A DNA stretch of 64,000 bases, taken from assembly GCA_944380355.1 (NCBI GenBank), contig CALWHJ010000006.1, positions 22,689-86,688 on the forward strand, in the 5' to 3' direction. A program made the translations under genes and the position numbers. A model generated the notes under the pieces. It saw nothing but the letters and a program-made list of their open reading frames with translations. It was not told the DNA's origin and did no database searches. Below, piece by piece: positions 43,864 to 51,135 of the stretch. The stretch is from an uncultured Christensenellaceae bacterium (lineage in GTDB: Bacteria > Bacillota > Clostridia > Christensenellales > UBA3700). Each line of letters opens with the position of its first letter. Position 1 is the first letter of the stretch.

Positions 43864-44589
43864 ATGAAAATAGAAGGACGCAACCCCATAACCGAAGCCC
43901 TCGATTCAGATATCAAAATATCGAGGTTGTACGTCTCGAAGACTGCTCACGATTTGCAGCCTTTGATTGACAAGGCAAAAAGCAAGAAAATTCGCATAGA
44001 CTTTGTGGACAGAGCGTTTCTCGACAAGACAAGCGAAAGCAAACGCCATCAGGGCATTATCGCAATAAGCGAAGAATACGGCTATTCTACAATCGAGGAC
44101 ATACAGTCGCTTGCAAAGGCCAAGGGCGAAAAGCTGTTTGTTCTCATACTCGACTCTATCGAAGACCCGCATAATCTGGGCAGTATCATAAGAGTTGCCG
44201 AATGTGCTGGCGCGCACGGCATTATTATTCCCTCCAGAAGAAGCGCAAGCGTAAACGCTACGGTATTGCGCACGTCTGCGGGCGCGGCAAACCACGTGAA
44301 AGTCGCTATGGTAGGCAATATCAACGACGCTATAAGAAAACTCAAGGACGATTTCGTCAACGTCTATTGCGCGGATATGCAAGGCACTACGCTCTATGAC
44401 TGTCATTTCGACGAGGACGTGGCAATTGTCATAGGCAACGAGGGAGAAGGCGTAAAATCCCTTACCGCAAAGCTATGCGACCACGTGGTATCCATACCTC
44501 AGTTCGGCAAGGTAAATTCGCTCAATGCGTCGGTTGCGTGCGGGATAATTTGCTATGAAGTAATCCGTCAAAGGGGCAAGCGCGTATAG
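43864..44589 (+). CDS. rlmB: 23S rRNA 2'-O-ribose methyltransferase, RlmB/TrmH (SpoU) family
   Basis: SAM-dependent methyltransferase of the SPOUT class, 241 residues. An N-terminal L30e-like substrate-binding part (MKIEGRNPITEAL ... RHQGIIAI) is followed by the knot: LDSIEDPHNLGSIIRVAECAG, VIGNEGEGVKSL and VSIPQFGKVNSLNASVACGI. No Shine-Dalgarno is visible, though the start fits the family exactly. The gene is bracketed by two inverted fold-back elements, and its stop TAG lies inside the second one. In related bacteria rlmB runs with mrnC and sigH; here it points against them. Confidence 0.93.
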   Translation: MKIEGRNPITEALDSDIKISRLYVSKTAHDLQPLIDKAKSKKIRIDFVDRAFLDKTSESKRHQGIIAISEEYGYSTIEDIQSLAKAKGEKLFVLILDSIEDPHNLGSIIRVAECAGAHGIIIPSRRSASVNATVLRTSAGAANHVKVAMVGNINDAIRKLKDDFVNVYCADMQGTTLYDCHFDEDVAIVIGNEGEGVKSLTAKLCDHVVSIPQFGKVNSLNASVACGIICYEVIRQRGKRV

Positions 44590-44779
44590 CGGCGCATATT
44601 TTGCCTTTATCTGCGACGCTCGCGCTCAGTTACATACGCAAAGTATGCGCCTGTCGCGCTCGGTCTGGAAAAAATAAAAATCACACTCTTCTCCAAGGTC
44701 GCATGCAGTGTACTAGTGCGGCGATGTGCCTTTGCTGGCGACCTAAAAAAGAAAAAATCACACTACTCTCCGCGCTTGC
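44576..44779 (-). repeat. Fold-back element, copy 5, with internal insertion, containing the rlmB stop
   Basis: Outer stem GCAAGCGCG (44576-44584) pairs with CGCGCTTGC (44771-44779), next to TATAGCGG and ACTCTC. The centre has the variant core GCGCATACTTTGCGTATG (inverse). It is about 75 bases longer than other copies: AAAATCACACT-x-TCTCC occurs twice (near 44688 and 44754), which suggests a nested duplication. The rlmB TAG is the TAG in TATAGCGG. Confidence 0.65.
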
Positions 44780-44804
44780 GTTCGCTCACATCGACGAAAT
44801 ACCA

Positions 44805-45210
44805 ACACTTTCAATGTATTGAAAGCGTAAGGCAAAATGTCGGGTTCGCTCCATACCGACCAAACGAAACGGTGTATATTCGGCAAGCGAATAAAACCGT
44901 TTGTCGGTACTGTCTTCAAGCGGATTACGGATTTGACAGCCGCGACAAAATACCTACGCTTACGAGGTATCGAAAGCGTAAGGCAAAACGGCGGGTTCGC
45001 TCTATACCGACAAAGCCGTAATAGAGTGGTAAGGATAACGGCTTTTTGAGATTGATTGCGAAGGGCGCATACTTTGCGTATGTAACCGAGCAAGAATATA
45101 GCAATAAAAGGCGCTAGGCGTGCCGCTATATTACGGCGCAAACGAAACGGTGTATATTCGACAAGCAAATAAAACCCTTTGTCGGTACTGTTATCAATCG
45201 GATATTAAAT
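44805..45210. repeat. Hairpin repeat family 2, left array (two to three units)
   Basis: Unit: TACCGAC (44854-44860) pairs with GTCGGTA (44903-44909), with AAACGGTG-type and ATTCG/CGAAT pairing inside; flanked by GAAAGCGTAAGGCAAAA and GCGGATTACGG. A second, shorter unit follows at about 44950-45020 and a third partial one at 45139-45187. 44821-44925 is a near-identical inverse of 50814-50918. Between 44780 and 45283 I see no gene; the variant GCGCATACTTTGCGTATG core recurs at 45067. Confidence 0.65.
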
Positions 45211-45283
45211 TACACCGCGCGCCTTTGCGGAAAGCCTAAAAAAAATTAACACTACTCTACGCGCTTGCGGAAAAGAAGTAAAA

Positions 45284-45311
45284 AAAGCAAAAGTCGGCTT
45301 GTGCCGACTTT
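45284..45311 (-). terminator. Intrinsic terminator after sigH
   Basis: AAGTCGGC-acaa-GCCGACTTTT, then GCTTTTTT on the minus strand, directly at the stop codon. Confidence 0.88.
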
Positions 45312-45869
45312 TTATTTATCCAAATCTTTTTTGAGTTTTCTCTTTATCTTCTGAAGCACGTTGTCCACGTACTTGGTTTTTTTGCCGATTTTGTCGGCAA
45401 TCTCGCGATAGCTCATTCCTTCGTAATAGCTGTCGAGGATTTGCTTTTCGTCAGGTGAAAGCCCGTTTTCTATTATACCGCGAAGATGCCTGTCCTCCTC
45501 GGCACGTATGGCTATATCCTCGGGGGACTGCTCTGCTATCTTTCTGTCGTCAAGCACGCTTATGGGCACGCTTTCAGTCAGGGGCTTGTTTTTGTTGCGC
45601 TTGCTGTGCCTGCCGTAATCGGTAATCCTGTTGCGAATACAACTGGTGGCGTAAGTGCTGAATGCTATGTTGCTGTGCGTATCGTAAGTCAGCACGGCAT
45701 TATACAAAGCTATCATTCCCTCTTGCGCAATATCTTCTATATCCTCGCCCTTGATAAAAAATACGCGCGACAGCTTGTTGACTAGAGCTTTGTATTTTTC
45801 CATAAGCTCCTCGACGGCGTTTACGTCGCCCTTGCGTATTCTCTCTATAAGCTGAATATCGTCGTTCAT
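45312..45869 (-). CDS. sigH: RNA polymerase sigma factor SigH-type
   Basis: A 185-residue sigma-70 family factor of the SigH (Spo0H) group, which drives early sporulation and stationary-phase genes. Region 2 is clear: EDIEDIAQEGMIALYNAVLTYD and FSTYATSCIRNRITDYGR, then the SigH-like NKNKPLTESVPI linker, and region 4 DEKQILDSYYEGMSYREIADKIGKKTKYVDNVLQ. The start MNDDIQLIERIRKGD is preferred; the frame is open 61 residues further but inside thyX. Its ATG overlaps the thyX stop (ATGA), so it is translationally coupled. Confidence 0.9.
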   Translation of the reverse strand: MNDDIQLIERIRKGDVNAVEELMEKYKALVNKLSRVFFIKGEDIEDIAQEGMIALYNAVLTYDTHSNIAFSTYATSCIRNRITDYGRHSKRNKNKPLTESVPISVLDDRKIAEQSPEDIAIRAEEDRHLRGIIENGLSPDEKQILDSYYEGMSYREIADKIGKKTKYVDNVLQKIKRKLKKDLDK

Positions 45870-46618
45870 TGTTTTTTTGCTTTCTCGAGCAGTTGTTTCT
45901 GCTTGGCTCTTACTTCGAGCATCTTGCCGCAAGTCATCTTGCCTTCGCTGCAAGCTCCCGATACGCAAGCCGCACCGCAATCTGCAAATACGGCGGGAGC
46001 AACTTCGAGTACCAACTCGAGCATCCTCCACGCAACTTCTCTTATCTCCCACTGCGCGCGGTTACAGCATCTCAATTTGAAAAAGTTGAAGAGTTCGCGT
46101 GCGTTCATCGTTACAATCATTTTGGTTTCCGCAGCGTTGGGAAGTACGAAACGCGCGTCCTCGTTGGACTTTTCGCACGCACCGCCGAGAAGCGTCTGCC
46201 ACTCGGTATACCAGCCGTGCATTGTGTCCATCTGTTTTTTAAACTTCTCAACGTACTCCTCGCCCAAAGCCTCGATACTCTCGGGAATTACGTAATTAAA
46301 AGTAGTACCCGCTTTGTTGGCGTCTACGTATCTTTGGGACTTGACGCTGAATGAGGCAATTCTGTGTCTTGTAATCTGCGCGAGAAGACTTCTCGATACG
46401 CCCTCTATACCGAAAGTGAAATTAGCGTGCTCGAAAGGAGAAGCGTGTCCGAAAGACCTCAGTCTTGCGATAAACTTAGCCGCATTTTCGTCGTCCAAAC
46501 CTTCTTTGAGATTTGCTATCGTCGCGTCGCTGTAACAAAGCTTAGCGGCAAGCGCAATAGTGCGCTCGGGATTGGGGGTGTATTCCAGCAGCGTTACGCT
46601 GGGTTTTACCTGTGCCAT
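45866..46618 (-). CDS. thyX: FAD-dependent thymidylate synthase
   Basis: Makes dTMP from dUMP with methylene-THF and reduced FAD. The 250 residues contain the ThyX motif ITRHRIASFSVKSQRY (RHRxxSxxxxSxR form) and FKLRCCNRAQWEIREVAW near the C-terminal half. The Cys-rich tail AACVSGACSEGKMTCGKM is unusual-looking but seen in clostridial ThyX. AGGAGGC precedes the ATG. It lies between mrnC and sigH in the arrangement common in Firmicutes. Confidence 0.95.
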   Translation of the reverse strand: MAQVKPSVTLLEYTPNPERTIALAAKLCYSDATIANLKEGLDDENAAKFIARLRSFGHASPFEHANFTFGIEGVSRSLLAQITRHRIASFSVKSQRYVDANKAGTTFNYVIPESIEALGEEYVEKFKKQMDTMHGWYTEWQTLLGGACEKSNEDARFVLPNAAETKMIVTMNARELFNFFKLRCCNRAQWEIREVAWRMLELVLEVAPAVFADCGAACVSGACSEGKMTCGKMLEVRAKQKQLLEKAKKQ

Positions 46619-46709
46619 AATGCCTCCTCGTAGTGAGTTTTTATCTGCAGTGTGCTTTTATATTCTACTTCATCGGCAAAAGCTTTGTCAATCTTTTGCC
46701 CGTCTGCCG

Positions 46710-47129
46710 TCATACGTTCGCGCTTTCGTCCTCGCAAAGCGACATAAGGTATTGTAGTCTTTCTTCCTGTCCCGTAAGATACAGATACCCTATCACGGCT
46801 TCAAAGCCGCTTGCCGATTTATAGTCCGATACGCTGGCGTTTTTTGCCATAGAATGTTGATGGGAGTTGCGTGCGCGGCGGAATATATCTTCTTCGTCCT
46901 CGTTGAGCACGCTTTCTATTCTGCGCATACACTCTGCCTGCGCTCCCGCGTTTACTCGGGCAGTAACGTACTTATGCAGCTTGTCCGCCTTGCCCGTAGT
47001 GCTTGCAAGCGCGCTCATACGGACGTAAAGCGTATGCACTCCGTCTCCCACGTAAGCAAGCACGAGAGGGTTTAGCTCCCGTGCCTGTTTGGTTGTAATT
47101 AAATCTTTGTTGCGCGGTAAAAAATCCAT
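46710..47129 (-). CDS. mrnC: Mini-ribonuclease III
   Basis: Nuclease that matures the ends of 23S rRNA. The 139 residues carry only the RNase III catalytic domain, without a dsRNA-binding domain: NPLVLAYVGDGVHTLYVR (catalytic Asp), RNSHQHSMAKNASVSDYKSASGFEAVIGYLYLTG (catalytic Glu). The start lies ten bases after the stop of the class II aldolase gene, with no obvious Shine-Dalgarno, so it probably depends on read-through from the sugar operon. thyX begins 91 bases further. Confidence 0.94.
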   Translation of the reverse strand: MDFLPRNKDLITTKQARELNPLVLAYVGDGVHTLYVRMSALASTTGKADKLHKYVTARVNAGAQAECMRRIESVLNEDEEDIFRRARNSHQHSMAKNASVSDYKSASGFEAVIGYLYLTGQEERLQYLMSLCEDESANV

Positions 47130-47139
47130 ACTCGACAGC

Positions 47140-47862
47140 TTATTTGTTGTCCGCGTCGGTGACCTTTGCCACGTCTACCTTTTTGCCGGCTTTAATTTTT
47201 TTGCCCCTCTCGTCAAACTGAGATACGAAGTAATCAAACAGCAATTCGTCGCTGTACGTCGTCTCGCCCGTAGCCTTCAAGGTACACTCCTTGATATACT
47301 CGTAACAGCTCTTTTCCATAATTCTGATTATCTCGAAAGCTTCGTCCATATCCTTGCCTGCGCAGAATACGCCGTGGTTAGCCATAAAGCAAGCGTTGCG
47401 TCCTTGCATTGCGGCAACGGTACCTTCCTTGAGTTTCTTGGTGCCGGGCAAGCCGTATGCGCCTACTCTGCACTCTCCGCCTACGAGTTTTTCCATTTCG
47501 GCACTCATTACGGGAAGAGGTATTCTCGCCGATGCCATAATCGAACAAAAGAGGGGGTGAGAGTGAATGGTTGCGTTGATTTCGGGACGCGCCTGCATAA
47601 TAGCCGCGTGTATCTTTCTCTCGCTGGTAGGCTTTTTGCCGTCGCTCCATACCGAAGGGTCGCTTATTTGCACTACAGGCATATCCTCGGGAGTAAGAGA
47701 TATGTAGTCAAGTCCCGTAGGAGTAACGAGCATATGGTCCTCGTCAAGTCTTACCGCGGTATTTCCCCACGTACCCTGTACGAGATTTTCCTTAAGGAGA
47801 GCTACGCCGCTGTCCTTGATAACCTGTCTCAATTTCAATTCTGTTTCTTTATCCCAAGCCAT
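47140..47862 (-). CDS. Class II aldolase/epimerase, catalytically intact
   Basis: A 240-residue class II aldolase (AraD/FucA fold), acting on sugar phosphates such as ribulose or fuculose phosphate. The phosphate loop is GTWGNTAVRL (30-39) with TPTG (47-50); the catalytic Glu is in TSERKIH (Glu81); zinc ligands are His100 and His102 in IHSHP and His163 in ANHGV. The specificity (aldolase or 4-epimerase) is not clear. GAGGTG before the ATG; one base separates it from the paralogue upstream. Confidence 0.85.
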   Translation of the reverse strand: MAWDKETELKLRQVIKDSGVALLKENLVQGTWGNTAVRLDEDHMLVTPTGLDYISLTPEDMPVVQISDPSVWSDGKKPTSERKIHAAIMQARPEINATIHSHPLFCSIMASARIPLPVMSAEMEKLVGGECRVGAYGLPGTKKLKEGTVAAMQGRNACFMANHGVFCAGKDMDEAFEIIRIMEKSCYEYIKECTLKATGETTYSDELLFDYFVSQFDERGKKIKAGKKVDVAKVTDADNK

Positions 47863-47863
47863 A

Positions 47864-48529
47864 TTACACCTCGCCTTCTTCCTTAGCGGAAGTATTCTGT
47901 TGTTTTTCGCCCTCTTCGAGCTGAGAGAGATTTTGCTGATTTTTCTTGCTGTACTTTGTCTTATAGATAAATCTCATAAGACGCGCTTCGAAACCGTTGA
48001 TAATCTTGTTTTCGCCGATAACGCTGCTTGCTACGAAACATCTGCTTGCCTTGTCAAGCACGAGTACGCAGGTATAAGCCTCGTCGAGAGTACGTCCCGA
48101 AGTAATGCAGCCGCTGTCTTTGACAAGGCAGGAATTTCTGCCCTTCAAAGTCTTGATAATGCTGTGGATATCGTCTTCGGCAGTCTTGCAGGAAGGTCCT
48201 ACGATTTGCGCCATATCGTCGAGTACGGCGGGTATCGTTGCGCCCGCTTTTGCTACGGGCATAACCCACTTGGGATAGCACTGGCAAATAGCGTGGATAT
48301 CCTCTCTCTCCTTGTAGATTTCTGCATGGTAGAAATATTCTTTGTCGACTTTGAAGATGAGGAGTTTGATTACGTCCTCTTCTTTGAGGTCAGCGAGTTT
48401 TACGCCCGCTTTGGTAACGTACATATAGTTGAGCCCCGACCTCATGCTTATCATGTCGTTCTCGCCCGTTACGCCTTCGGCAACGAGTTTCTGAGCGTAT
48501 TGCAAAATGGTTTCTACGATTTTCTCCAT
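47864..48529 (-). CDS. Class II aldolase paralogue without zinc ligands
   Basis: A 221-residue homologue of the next gene. The fold positions align (GENDMISMRSGLNYMYVTKAG; EYFYHAEIYKEREDIHAIC; NSCLVKDSGCITSGRTLDEAY), but the two His of HxH read Gln83 and Tyr85, and the third His (NHG) reads Ser139 in KDSG. It is therefore unlikely to bind zinc or cleave sugars. A Gln/Glu/Lys-rich tail of about 30 residues is added. Its ATG overlaps the kinase stop (TAATG). It may form mixed complexes with the active paralogue or sense substrate; this is inference. Confidence 0.75.
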   Translation of the reverse strand: MEKIVETILQYAQKLVAEGVTGENDMISMRSGLNYMYVTKAGVKLADLKEEDVIKLLIFKVDKEYFYHAEIYKEREDIHAICQCYPKWVMPVAKAGATIPAVLDDMAQIVGPSCKTAEDDIHSIIKTLKGRNSCLVKDSGCITSGRTLDEAYTCVLVLDKASRCFVASSVIGENKIINGFEARLMRFIYKTKYSKKNQQNLSQLEEGEKQQNTSAKEEGEV

Positions 48530-50064
48530 TATTCTTCTCCTCCTTCGAATCTCTTGGAATTTGCGTGTCTGTAAGTTTTTTCGAGACTGTAATAAATCTG
48601 CTTGTAACTCTTAAAGAGTTCGTCGTAGATATACTTGTTCTGAGGATTGGGACGGTAGGTCTTGCTCTCCTGAACGAAGTTTTTAGCGTCGGCAAAACTA
48701 CCGAGTTCTCCCAAGCCTATAAGCGCTATTATAGCGGCACCGAGTGCGCCTGCGTTACGGGGATTTTCCACGATAGCGAATTCGCTGCCCGTAATATCTG
48801 CGATTATCTGCATCCACGCGTTATCGAGCGCGCCGCCGCCTATAATTCTGAATTGTCTGCAATGGAATTTGTAGTCCTTTCTGAAGTTTTCGAGTATCCA
48901 TCTCAGATTGTAACCTATACCTTCGTACAAAGCGCGCATTATGTGTTCTCTCGTATGAGAAGGGGTTACGTTCCAAAGCGTTGCTCTCGTGGTAGTCGAA
49001 GATACGGGACATCTTTCGCCCAGCATCCAAGGCGTACAAATCAAATGGTCGGAGCCTGCGGGTATGGATTCGATAACCTTGTCCATATATGCGTATATGC
49101 CGTCTCCGAGTTCCTTTTGCTCGCTTGCAAAGAATTGGTCGCACAGCCATTGTATGTTGCTGCCTGCCGCCTCGGTAATGCCTACGATAAGGTTCATATC
49201 GGGGTCTGCCGACTGTATAGCCGCCGCGCCGTGCTTGAACTTTGTCTTATTTCTGCTGGACGCAGCTACCCATGCGGAAGTGCCGAGATAGATATGTATT
49301 TCGCCGTCGCCTATCATACCGCTGCCGATTGCCGCAGCCTGGGTATCGTCGCAGCCGCCGAATACTGCCGTACCTTCGCACAAGCCCATCTTCTTAGCAG
49401 CTTCTTCGGTAAGACCGTTGCCTATCTTGTCAGTACTTTTGACAAGAGGAGGAAGCTTGGACATATCCATTCCTACGATTTTAAGCGCGCTGAGCCACGT
49501 CTTTTTCTTGAGGTCGAGACCGTAGCTCGAAGCACCCGAAAGTTCGGCTACCATCTCGCCTGTACACTTGTACTTGAGGAAGCCGTTGACGTCGAGGAAG
49601 TACTTTGTGTTATTGTATACGTCGGGACGCTCTTCTTTAAGCCACTGAATTTTGGCAATAACGTCCTTACCCATAATAGGCGTGCCCGCAACGAGAGTAA
49701 AAATCTTTTTGCCGCCGACCTTGTTCATAAGCGTCTGCGCTTGTTTTTCCGCTCTGCCGTCAACCCACGTAATATTGGGATGCAAAACTCTGCCCTTAGC
49801 GTCTACGGGAATGATACCCATAGCCTGAGTAGAGAATACGACGCCTTCTACGTCGTGAGGGTCGATGCCCGTATCCTCGATTAGCGTACGGGACGCAAGA
49901 CATACAGCTTCCCAGTACTCGTCGGGGTCTTGCTCGACGAAAGCGGGAGCGGGATAATAGGTGGGATAGGGTACGGCTTTAGAGGCAACGATTTTGCCTT
50001 CGAAGTCGATAAGTACAGCCTTGTCCGAGCTTGTACCCATATCGTGGGATACAACGTATTTCAT
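48529..50064 (-). CDS. FGGY-family carbohydrate kinase, xylulokinase-like
   Basis: A 511-residue sugar kinase. FGGY landmarks: SHDMGTSSDKAVLID at the N-terminus, QAMGIIPVD, ITWVDGRAEKQA, the FGGCDDTQAAAIGSG phosphate-binding loop and the C-terminal RIIGGGALDNAWMQIIADITG. Closest in look to xylulokinases, but ribulose, fuculose or erythritol-type substrates are possible given the class II aldolases coupled behind it. The ATG at 50064 has AAAGGAGG; the frame continues upstream only through a fold-back repeat and should not be used. Confidence 0.88.
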   Translation of the reverse strand: MKYVVSHDMGTSSDKAVLIDFEGKIVASKAVPYPTYYPAPAFVEQDPDEYWEAVCLASRTLIEDTGIDPHDVEGVVFSTQAMGIIPVDAKGRVLHPNITWVDGRAEKQAQTLMNKVGGKKIFTLVAGTPIMGKDVIAKIQWLKEERPDVYNNTKYFLDVNGFLKYKCTGEMVAELSGASSYGLDLKKKTWLSALKIVGMDMSKLPPLVKSTDKIGNGLTEEAAKKMGLCEGTAVFGGCDDTQAAAIGSGMIGDGEIHIYLGTSAWVAASSRNKTKFKHGAAAIQSADPDMNLIVGITEAAGSNIQWLCDQFFASEQKELGDGIYAYMDKVIESIPAGSDHLICTPWMLGERCPVSSTTTRATLWNVTPSHTREHIMRALYEGIGYNLRWILENFRKDYKFHCRQFRIIGGGALDNAWMQIIADITGSEFAIVENPRNAGALGAAIIALIGLGELGSFADAKNFVQESKTYRPNPQNKYIYDELFKSYKQIYYSLEKTYRHANSKRFEGGEE

Positions 50065-50081
50065 TTTTCCTCCTTTAGGTC

Positions 50082-50204
50082 GCCGTTGTATAGCGGTGCG
50101 CCTTTGCAAATTTCGGGAACGCTCCTCGCCGTCACGTACACAAAGTACGCTCAGGACTCGGAACAACCACCGAAATTGGCAAAATCGCGCCACTCTCCAA
50201 CGGC
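50082..50204 (-). repeat. 125-bp fold-back element, copy 6, in the kinase leader
   Basis: Outer stem GCCGTTG (50082-50088) pairs with CAACGGC (50198-50204); TATAGCGG and CCACTCTC next to it; core GTCACGTACACAAAGTACGCTC. It ends six bases before the kinase ribosome binding site, so the kinase mRNA either begins in it or carries it. Confidence 0.75.
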
Positions 50205-50352
50205 TCCGCGTTTTGTGTATGAGTATTAAGTTTTCCCAACTTCCCAAAGTCCGTAAAGACTTGAAAGTTATGTGTTTTTTATTTGAAGAAGTCGGCTTTT
50301 TCGAACTTCTATTGCCCCTCATCTATTTTTCAACTCACTACTCTGGGGGCTA

Positions 50353-50423
50353 CGGAGCAACCACCGAAATTGGCAAAATCACGCCACTCTCCAACGGCTC
50401 CGCGTTTTGTGTATGAGTATTAA
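50353..50423 (-). repeat. Duplicated half of fold-back copy 6
   Basis: Repeats 50159-50229 with two changes, including about 25 bases beyond the element's outer arm (TCCGCGTTTTGTGTATGAGTATTAA). The arm partner is absent. This duplication copied flanking DNA along with the element, so it is not a clean transposition. Confidence 0.65.
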
Positions 50424-50427
50424 AAAA

Positions 50428-50559
50428 TTACCATTTTTCGAAGTCCGTAATAATATCGGCTTCGGATTTATGTGTATTGCGTTTATCAATTACGATATCC
50501 GCATCAAAGTGTTTATCGCATATCGGACCGATAGAATATCCGTCCTGATTTTGTGGAGC
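50428..50559 (-). pseudogene. C-terminal remnant of an unidentified gene
   Basis: The minus-strand frame from 50559 down to the TAA at 50428 reads 43 codons of normal-looking protein (NQDGYSIGPICDKHFDAD ... ITDFEKW). Upstream in frame there are stops at once, exactly where the palindrome at 50560-50598 begins. This looks like the tail of a gene whose rest was lost. Too short to identify. Confidence 0.45.
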
Positions 50560-50598
50560 AATTTATACAATTTAAGACTTGGGTAAATTGTATAAATT
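50560..50598. repeat. 15-bp perfect palindrome, copy 2
   Basis: AATTTATACAATTTA and its exact inverse with the nine-base spacer AGACTTGGG. Same arms and spacer length as 43659-43699; spacer sequences differ in three positions. It sits at the broken edge of a gene remnant. Confidence 0.7.
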
Positions 50599-50656
50599 AA
50601 CTACGATATGAAATAACTTAACGTGTACGCGTACGCATACTAAAAATAAAACAAAA

Positions 50657-50752
50657 TCAATATTATCCCCTTTTGCTCCCCCGTTGGAGCTCAGGCTCAG
50701 AATAATATTGAATATGTCTTGCACCGACTGCCGCAAAATGCGACAGTCGGTA
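50657..50752. other. Two non-coding hairpins
   Basis: TCAATATTAT (50657-50666) pairs with ATAATATTGA (50702-50711). Next, CCGACTGcCGC-aaaat-GCGaCAGTCGG (about 50723-50750) is followed by TATTTTATTT on the plus strand and looks like a plus-strand terminator, but no gene precedes it. Apart from these and the repeats, 50205-51262 has no intact gene. Confidence 0.5.
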
Positions 50753-50808
50753 TTTTATTTGTTGATTTGTCCCTCGCGCAAACGCAAAGGAAACTGTTTC
50801 GCGTCAAT

Positions 50809-51110
50809 AATTTATCCGCTTGAAGACAGTACCGACAAACGGTTTTATTCGCTTGCCGAATATACACCGTTTCGTTTGGTCGGTATGGAGCGAACCCGAC
50901 GTCTTGCCTTACGCTTTCGATACTTCGGAAGCGTGGGTATTTTGTCGAGGCTGTCAAATCCGTAATCCGCTTGAAGACAGTACCGACAAACGGTTATATT
51001 TGCTTCAGCTAATATATACCCTTTCTTCTGGTCGGTATGGAGCGAACCCGACGTTTTGCCTTACGCTTCCGATACTTCGGAAGCGTGGGTATTTCGTCGC
51101 GGTGAGCGAA
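50809..51110. repeat. Hairpin repeat family 2, right array (two units)
   Basis: TACCGAC/GTCGGTA stems at 50830-50836 with 50879-50885, and 50991-50997 with 51031-51037. Both units are flanked by CCGCTTGAAGACAG and TGGAGCGAACCCGACG. Inner stems differ (ATTCGcttgcCGAAT against a TATATT...AATATA type) but still pair. Opposite orientation to the left array at 44805-45210. Confidence 0.65.
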
Positions 51111-51135
51111 AGCGCCGCTATATTACCCACTCTGT

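Noticed and set aside
44590..45283. Several overlapping frames of 60-136 codons on both strands
   Set aside because: All are repeat sequence read in different frames; arms and loops explain the open frames.
50065..50322. N-terminal extension of the kinase reading frame by 86 residues
   Set aside because: It is translated fold-back repeat; the ATG at 50064 has a strong ribosome site and matches the family start.
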